A stretch of DNA of 64,000 nucleotides from Lepidodermella squamata (taxonomy: Eukaryota > Gastrotricha): NCBI GenBank assembly GCA_047495785.1, contig JBLDXI010000007.1, forward strand, positions 2,666,001 through 2,730,000, written 5' to 3'. Position numbers and translations under genes: made by a program. The notes beneath the pieces were generated by a model that did no database searches, was not told the DNA's origin, and was given only the letters and a program-made list of their open reading frames with translations. Positions 57,621-64,000 of the stretch are shown here, piece after piece (positions within the stretch are counted from its first letter, which is position 1; every line of letters begins with the position of its first letter).

Positions 57621-59084
57621 TTGCTCAGAATTAGACTTGAACGCGATTTAATATTCATTGGTATTGGATTTCTTACGTTAATGACTGCGATATGGCGAGA
57701 ATCAAACGCTTATCCTTACGAATCTGTGCGAGCCATGAAAATCTTACCAGGCGAAACTCCGGCAAACGACGCAGCTGCTGTTCAAGCTGTTCGAAATTCA
57801 GTTGGCTCGTTGCCAGATAATCTTAAAATCAACTTTTATTGCTTCCTACTGTTCGACCCAAATGAGCCAGTGAGAGTTCGAGAAGCTTCAGCACTATGGC
57901 ATCTTACAGACGACATGACCTTGGTCACCCTCAGTTCTTTCGAAAATCTCAAGTTGATCACAAGGATTAGATTAGCAAATGAGAAGAATGCACTGGCATT
58001 TTTTGTACCCCAGCATATTCATCCATTATCGATCGCTATAGCAAGAAGCCACTACAGCATAAATCCTACTCTGAATATTAGAGACGCTATGCCAGAATTG
58101 CGCGTTCGAATCATCTGCGACGTAGCACAAAAATATGCTAAAGAGCCGGTTAAAGATTCAACGACTATCGATGAAAACCCAAGTCATTATGCTAATACGA
58201 ATTTCGCCGCTTTCATGTACAAGATGATTGCGCTAGACCTGGAACGGATGCTTGAAGCAATTCTCTGCAAATTTGGCGTGGGCGATTTCAGAAATTTTCG
58301 AAATTCCGAGATAATTGCGACAAATTTCGCGCACGAGGATTACAAATTTCGCGGCGAGGAATTTGGCATGACGGCGCTGATAATTGCCGCAAAACACGGC
58401 GATATCGACCTTTTGGATCTGGTCTACCGTTACCGGCCTGAGGCTATTATTGTCACTGATCATGAATACCGAACGCCTATATCGCACGCAGCTCAATGGG
58501 GTCATGTAAAATGTGTGAAATTTCTGGCTGAGAAGTTCCCTCAGGGTGTCAAAATGGCGTCGATGGACGGCCGACCTCCGTTATCATTCGCGGCTTACTA
58601 CGGACATCTTGACATCGTCACCTATCTATACGATAAGAGTTTCGAAACAATTGAAAGCGTTGATTCGTCGGGACGAAATCCTCTTTTTCTGGCTGCTTCA
58701 ATTGGCCATTTAGATATCGTTAAGTACCTGCAGTCTATGTGGCCTGAAGGCGAGGCGGTGCAGTCTAATGACGGCTTGTACCCACTTTTCATCGCAGTTA
58801 GAAATGCTCGCTGGGATGTGGCGAGGCATTTAGTCGAAACTTGTCCGGTTCATTTACTGCGAATCACCGATCTTGACGGACAAACTGTCCTCGCGATAGC
58901 AGCTGCGAAAGGCCAGGCTGATTTGGTGAATAAGCTTGCTCAGAAGTTTCCAGATGCAACTCGCATGGCTGATAGGAAAAACTTGATGCCCATTCATTTA
59001 GCTCAGCTTAATCAGCATACCGATGTTTACGAATTGCTTAAACAATACGAACCTGCTGAGGAAGTTTCGAATACTTCTTCTTGA
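57621..59084 (+). CDS. Ankyrin-repeat protein with a hydrophobic N terminus (5' end uncertain)
   Basis: The open frame runs 57621-59084 (487 codons). The first in-frame ATG is at 57681, which would give 467 aa but would cut through a hydrophobic run (FIGIGFLTLMTAIW) that looks like a signal peptide or anchor. An acceptor ttttgctcag at 57618-57627 suggests that a short upstream exon supplies the start. Residues about 40-250 form an unrecognised alpha-rich region. From about 270 to the end there are some seven ankyrin repeats (MTALIIAAKHGDIDLLDLV, RTPISHAAQWGHVKCVKFL, RPPLSFAAYYGHLDIVTYL, RNPLFLAASIGHLDIVKYL and more). If the signal peptide is real, an exported ankyrin protein would be unusual. 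aaaaataaag follows at about 59103. Confidence 0.72.
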   Translation: MLRIRLERDLIFIGIGFLTLMTAIWRESNAYPYESVRAMKILPGETPANDAAAVQAVRNSVGSLPDNLKINFYCFLLFDPNEPVRVREASALWHLTDDMTLVTLSSFENLKLITRIRLANEKNALAFFVPQHIHPLSIAIARSHYSINPTLNIRDAMPELRVRIICDVAQKYAKEPVKDSTTIDENPSHYANTNFAAFMYKMIALDLERMLEAILCKFGVGDFRNFRNSEIIATNFAHEDYKFRGEEFGMTALIIAAKHGDIDLLDLVYRYRPEAIIVTDHEYRTPISHAAQWGHVKCVKFLAEKFPQGVKMASMDGRPPLSFAAYYGHLDIVTYLYDKSFETIESVDSSGRNPLFLAASIGHLDIVKYLQSMWPEGEAVQSNDGLYPLFIAVRNARWDVARHLVETCPVHLLRITDLDGQTVLAIAAAKGQADLVNKLAQKFPDATRMADRKNLMPIHLAQLNQHTDVYELLKQYEPAEEVSNTSS

Positions 59085-59221
59085 TCTCAACATTTTACAT
59101 GAAAAATAAAGCCCGATGTCAATTTGCAATGTTTTTGTTTAATTTTTAACCATTTCCGAAAACGTACAGGATAAGAATTATAATGATGATTGAAAATGTC
59201 GAAAGTTTAGACATTGATTAA

Positions 59222-59671
59222 TCATCTTGTGAATACTTTTTCTGGTTCATCATACAAATAATAAGCGTTATGTTCCGTGAATTTAGCTGTTGTAGCCGAC
59301 GATGAGGATGACAGCATAGTAGATGTAATTTTCCGTTGACTCCTTGATGAGGTCCTTCTCATTGTTGTTGACGTTTTTGCCGTTGATTCGCTAGATTCAG
59401 CCGAATTTTCGGCAGACTTGTAGTCCTGCAGCTTGCACTCCATCAGCTTTTCCGCACTGAATGTGCAACAGACTTCAACTTTTGGACTGTTAGCAGCTTT
59501 TATGCAGTGGTAAAGAACTGTTGTCGCTGGAATATCGATCTCAGCATGCTTATTTGTAGCAGCTTCGCCCTCGTATAAATCGGTCTCTTTATCAGCGACT
59601 GCCAAAAACAGAAAAGCGGACAAGAGACTGATACTTAATGAAGAATTCCAAAAAAACGTTAGTGCTGCCAT
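59222..59671 (-). CDS. Small secreted protein with a C-CC-C motif, copy 1
   Basis: Single exon, 149 aa. N-terminal signal peptide (hydrophobic LLSAFLFLAVADK near 17-29). Mature part carries LYHCIKAANSPKVEVCCTFS and AEKLMECKL, four cysteines in a C-x11-CC-x8-C arrangement, then a long Ser/Thr/Arg tail likely to be unstructured or O-glycosylated. A tandem paralogue lies 354 bases to the right on the same strand. Family not recognised. Confidence 0.7.
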   Translation of the reverse strand: MAALTFFWNSSLSISLLSAFLFLAVADKETDLYEGEAATNKHAEIDIPATTVLYHCIKAANSPKVEVCCTFSAEKLMECKLQDYKSAENSAESSESTAKTSTTMRRTSSRSQRKITSTMLSSSSSATTAKFTEHNAYYLYDEPEKVFTR

Positions 59672-60025
59672 TTTTTAACCTAAGAAGTAATGCTGTCCTT
59701 GCTAGCTCAAAATAATTGCTCAAGTCGCCGTGTGAGAAGGCTTTTTTGAAAATAGGATTTATTTCTCAGCACTCGAAAAGCCGTTAAAATTCATTGTTAT
59801 ATGTTTATTGTGAGAGCTACATTAATATGCGTCGTGCGACTATGGAAGAAAATAATAAAAAATGCAGGTTTAGTTTTTGAGGTCACCTTGAAAGCACAAG
59901 ATAACTCCAATCTTCTCTTTTTTATCTTTTGACTAAAATCGTTTACCTATAAAACACAACCTTAAATAAGGATGTTTTGATTTTTATTGCTCATCTTCGA
60001 AATAATATGATCGAGGATTAGCCTG
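59672..60025. other. Gap between the two small secreted-protein genes
   Basis: Contains the 3' flank of copy 2, with gcaataaaaatc on the minus strand near 59985, and the promoter of copy 1. Confidence 0.4.
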
Positions 60026-60454
60026 TCAGCTGTAAATCTCATGCGTAATAGCTTGAGATGTTGTAGTAGACTTCGGTCGAGAAGAAGATGTGATGGTTAG
60101 CAATCTTTCCCCAGATTTCATAGCAGTTGTCCTTCTCGCTGTAGTTGTCTTTTTTGACTCATTCGATTCCGTTGAATTTGAGTTCGACTCAAAGCCCCGC
60201 AGCTTGCACTCGATCAATTTTTCTGCACTAAAAGTGCAACAGGCTTCTGCTTTCGGATGGTTTGTCACTTTGATACAACTGTAAAGTTGTTTCGGCTGAT
60301 CATCGGGGATGTAGAAACTGCCTTGTTTGTTCGTAATAGGATCGATGGCATCATCACCGGGGTCATAATAGGGTTTATCAGCGGCTGCGAACCGGAGCAA
60401 TGCTATTAATAAGGATAGGGCAGCTAATGTGGAAAATCTATAGCTTGGTATCAT
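60026..60454 (-). CDS. Small secreted protein with a C-CC-C motif, copy 2
   Basis: Single exon, 142 aa. Signal peptide MIPSYRFSTLAALSLLIALLRFAAA; then LYSCIKVTNHPKAEACCTFS and AEKLIECKL, the same C-x11-CC-x8-C pattern as copy 1, and a Ser/Thr-rich tail. Outside the cysteine block the two copies differ strongly, including an acidic insert (YYDPGDDAIDP) after the signal peptide here. Family not recognised; secreted by inference. Confidence 0.72.
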   Translation of the reverse strand: MIPSYRFSTLAALSLLIALLRFAAADKPYYDPGDDAIDPITNKQGSFYIPDDQPKQLYSCIKVTNHPKAEACCTFSAEKLIECKLRGFESNSNSTESNESKKTTTARRTTAMKSGERLLTITSSSRPKSTTTSQAITHEIYS

Positions 60455-61182
60455 ATTCCCTCAGTCTAATTAACTTGGACTAAAGCTGCTACTCAATGCA
60501 GTAGAAACCTTTTCATAACCAGCTTTAATTATTTCGCACTCATAAGCCATAACATGACACATCATTTTCAGCTGTTCAGAGTGCTATCTGTTACCTGAGA
60601 AAAGAATACATAACAAGGGACATTTGTAATCTCATTGTCAATCGCGATACGTTATACCTTTGATAAAATATTGCACTCCCGGAACGAAAGGTTTTTCCGG
60701 AACGAAAATGCTCGGAACTGTTAACTCGCAATTGCTAAATCATCAAGTAATAAAGTATAAGCTGTGAGGCTTCAAGATTCCACGAATCAAACCGAAGACC
60801 GATTTGTATCGTTTTGTTGTTCCGTGAAACTCTTACCCGATGCAAAAGGACGAAATTCGAGAATTATGCTTGAAATACTACCTTTGAGCGCATGTGGCGC
60901 TAAGGGTACATTTTACAAGAGCAGGCAACCACTCGGTACTTCCGCAATCATCAAAGCTAGAAAAACATGCCCACATGGGAGCCATTCGGTTCGTCCCCTT
61001 CCGTGCACGACCCTCGATGTTGTGAACGCAGAGACGACTCTCGAGATTACGCTAAAACGGAAGGAAAAACAAGTACAAGGTACTGGAGCCCGTCCGGCAA
61101 TTAAAAGAGCTTGTTTTTTCGTCATCGAGTGGAAAACATCTCAATACACATTTCCGATCTACAAAACAAAATTGCGTTCAAT
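60455..61182. other. Gap before ankyrin gene 3
   Basis: A 145-codon plus-strand ORF (60764-61201) overlaps the start of ankyrin gene 3 in another frame. It has no family match and I treat it as chance or leader sequence. Otherwise this is divergent promoter sequence. Confidence 0.4.
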
Positions 61183-63674
61183 ATGGACAGTTTCGATTTG
61201 AACTTATCGCGTTCTGTCTCTCCGAACTCATCTATTTTTGACAGTAGCCATTCGTCGATAAGTACAGTTCGTCATTTGAAAATCACAGGTGATAATCGGC
61301 GGGTGTCAGCTGCGTTCAGTGATGAGGACGACTTTGACGACAGCAGCCAACAACTATCACACGCTTCATCACGCCAGAATTCGTTTGATTTGCTTGTTGA
61401 CAACTACGAGAAGAACAATATATCCTCGTTAGCTGAGGAGGATCACTACAATCTCTGCCGCAATGATAAACAGCAACATGTCGATAGTAATCAATCAACC
61501 GTAGCGGAAGACAAAACCGTAAAAGCGCGACGATTTTTGCTATCTCATAACAATATTTTGATTCCCTAAACAGGCTGATATGGTTGAGGCTGAGTTCGAC
61601 GGCGACAGCCACAGGTCGCATCTCTATGAGACGGATTTTGAGGACGACACTGTCACAACTCGAGAATCAACGCCGAAATCGTGTCAAAGCACCAATTGTA
61701 GCATGGAAGCAGAAGAGGAGGATGTCGAGTCAACATCTATCTGCTCAAGTTGCCGGCGTGAAAGTTCAATTCTAATTGCATTTTCCGAGGATCCTACTCC
61801 CCCGAAGATGGAGGAATGCAACCATAGGCGGGCTAGTAAAGTGTACCTCAGGCTTGATGATCAGGAGTGCGAAAATGCCACGATGGAACTACATTCAGCA
61901 TGCCCGGTTTTGACCACAATCGAAGACGTTGCTTCACTCATCGTGTCAGATATCCTGAAGGAAGAGCTGATCTTAAAATCGGAGCCGCCGGAAATTTTGC
62001 TGAAATCCGTTGAATTGCTACAAGCGAAAAGCCCTTACAAACCGAAAATGGGTGATTTCGTGCGGAAGGTAGTCAAATCTAAGGAAGACGGCTCTATCCA
62101 TCGAATCTTATCGGATTTTCGAAACAGACGGAGCGAAGAGCCATCGCCGGCCTACACGGAAACCACAAGACTTACTCTGCTTCAGAAAATTTTGCAATCG
62201 GCAGCGAAGCTCAAGACGTTGCAACAAAACGAGACTTTGAAGAATAAGCGCAAGCTTTACCGGCCGGGCATGGGGGCTTTTATCAAAAACGTTCTCAAGG
62301 CCGATAGAAGTGGATTACTATCGCGAATCAGATCAGGTTTTGCTGATTCGAGTCAGCATTCAATAACAAAGCAGTTCAGTTTCAACCATGATTCATTAAC
62401 CGAGCGAAGCAGTGCACCGCTTGATTCTCGCTTCGGGAAAGTTCAACTCTTGGTTACTGCTGCAGATGAAGATGAAGATGAAGAGTACAAAACTGCATTT
62501 ATGGTGGCAGCCGAACAGGGAAATATTGATATGGTACGGTTTTTCGTCAACAATGGAGCTGATGTTAATGTGAGGAATGAATTCAATGAAACACCTATCA
62601 TTCTTGCTGCTGAGAACGGGCGCACTCATGTCGTCGATTATTTGCATTCAAAAGGTGGGAGATTCATTTTACTGTTATAATTTTTGCTGACTTTTCATTT
62701 TAGGAGCTGATGTTAATGCAAAGGATGATTTTGGTTTCACAGCCATAGCTTGTGCAGCGAAAGGTGGCTACTTCAACATTGTTCGATTTCTAGTGGATAA
62801 CGGAGCTAATGTAAACCCACTGGATCGTGACGGTGTGACACCCTTAATGTGGGCTGTTCAAAACTGTCATGGCGACATCGTTGAATTTCTGATTGAAAAC
62901 GGCGCATCGATCAATGATTCAGACCGCAACAGATGGACAAGTTTGAGCTATGCTGCAGCTTTCTCCAAGCCGCAGATTCTTCGTTACTTACTAGCAAAAG
63001 GAGCGAAAGTTGATGCCAGAAACAAAGATGGATCAACGCCGTTGATAATCACGGCGGGTCGCGCAGTTTGCAGGGATGAAGCTGCGGAAATTACCAAGTT
63101 ATTGCTAGCACGTGGTGCTGATATTGCGGCAATGAACTTGAGTGGACTAAATGCACTGATGAATGCCGCAGCTAACGGAAATACGCCGGTGTATCGCATC
63201 CTGGTGCAGGCAGGGCTTGGTATTGTCAACGTGAACTTAGCGAGTAAAGACGGCGAAACAGCACTGATGAAGGCAGCTAAATTTGGATGCGTCGCAATAG
63301 TGAAAAACTTGATCGCTCACGGAGCGGACGTAAACTTGACTGACAATGAAGGCAGGTCTGCACTTATGGTAGCTGCGGAGTACGGATATAGCGACGTGAT
63401 GTGGCAACTCCTTGCGAGCGGAGCGTTCGTCAACGCTCGCGATTCCGTCAGTGGCTCGACTGCGTTGATATCAGCTTCGAAAAACGGATCGCTGGCGTCA
63501 GCTAAGCTGCTCGTAAATTACGGCGCAGATGTTGAAGAGAAGGATGACCAAGGCTATGACGCTATTACTCTGGCTGGTTTGAACGGTCATTCAAATTTAC
63601 AACGCTTTCTGAACGAAAAAGCTGTCAAGAGCTCAGCTCGATTTAGCCCACCAAATGTCGGCCGAGCGTTTTAA
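61183..63674 (+). CDS. Large ankyrin-repeat protein with a duplicated MGxF motif
   Basis: Exons 61183-61518, 61574-62654 and 62704-63674 give 795 aa. Residues 1-260 are acidic and Ser-rich, probably disordered. Two related segments follow: YKPKMGDFVRKVVKS with IHRILSDF (about 268-296) and YRPGMGAFIKNVLKA with LSRIRSGF (about 342-369). From about 417 to the end there are some ten ankyrin repeats (KTAFMVAAEQGNIDMVRFF, ETPIILAAENGRTHVVDYL, VTPLMWAVQNCHGDIVEFL, ETALMKAAKFGCVAIVKNL and others). No signal peptide or membrane segment; likely cytosolic scaffold. The start at 61183 is the first ATG in frame. A named orthologue is not recognised. Confidence 0.85.
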
Positions 63675-64000
63675 CTCATCTTTCGCATGCTAATGCCATT
63701 TAATTTATTGCAAAACTGCGATTAAAAAATCAGTGAAAGATAGTTAGAACGACTTAGCTTTTGGAAGTGTTATCGTTGCGGATGAGTGCGGAGCAAATCG
63801 GCATTTACTAAGAATAATTGCGAAGCTGCTCGTGATTCTTGAAAATAGCTAGTATTTTTCGAGGGAAATAACGCAATCTCGGGAGCGTCATTTCGTCTTC
63901 TGGCATGTAGAATGACGGTGGGAGTTTCAAAGTTGGTGGGTAGTCAATAAAATAACGGTTTAAGTGCGATTCATCGTGTACTCGAGCAATTATATTTCTG
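63675..64000. other. Right-edge flank
   Basis: 3' flank of ankyrin gene 3. A caataaaataacgg string near 63945 could be a poly(A) signal. No further gene was seen before the edge. Confidence 0.35.

Noticed and set aside
60764-61201. 145-codon frame before ankyrin gene 3
   Set aside because: Overlaps the supported start in another frame, with no homology, signal peptide or paralogue.
1-64000. CRISPR arrays, bacterial operons, rRNA
   Set aside because: No regularly spaced repeats and no rRNA signatures; spliced genes show that this is animal nuclear DNA.

Overview
The window is nuclear DNA of a compact-genome invertebrate animal. Genes are split by many short GT-AG introns (mostly about 50-125 bases), AATAAA signals follow many genes, one tRNA gene is of the eukaryotic Leu(UAG) type, and the protein families are metazoan: pentameric ligand-gated channels, a CYP3-clan-like P450, a gustatory-receptor-like protein, ankyrin proteins and a CR1/jockey-type retroposon. 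Splice acceptors end in cag, tag or aag without a rigid TTTTCAG box, which argues against a Caenorhabditis-like nematode. I cannot fix the phylum; tardigrade or another small ecdysozoan/lophotrochozoan is a guess.

Layout. Bases 1-7.5 kb hold the last visible exons of a homeodomain-like gene leaving the left edge, several foldback/MITE-like elements, a tRNA and a gustatory-receptor-like gene. Bases 7.5-14.6 kb hold a minus-strand gene for a very large chimeric receptor (four LamG-like domains, two further conserved extracellular domains, then a Cys-loop channel) and a single-LamG membrane protein. Bases 15-23.4 kb hold three divergent pairs of small cysteine-rich secreted-protein genes (minus gene = beta subfamily, plus gene = alpha subfamily). 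Bases 24-35 kb are mixed: two low-complexity secreted proteins (Q/G-rich and N/G-rich), a P450, an unpaired alpha gene, an ankyrin gene, a hydroxylysine-kinase-like gene and a dead retroposon. Bases 35.6-37.7 kb hold a fourth beta/alpha pair. Bases 37.9-57.1 kb hold three tandem LamG-channel chimeras. Bases 57.6-63.7 kb hold two large ankyrin genes around two tandem small secreted proteins.

Two multigene systems stand out and are interleaved: (i) four chimeric receptors fusing a LamG array to a Cys-loop channel, three of them with a conserved furin-type basic site and a mucin-like stalk before the channel; (ii) nine four-exon cysteine-rich secreted proteins, eight of which sit as beta/alpha head-to-head pairs. 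All exon boundaries were rebuilt by eye from splice sites, reading phase and paralogue alignment; reading phase closes across every multi-exon model except the incomplete left-edge gene. No functional link between the two systems is shown by the sequence; it is only suggested by position.
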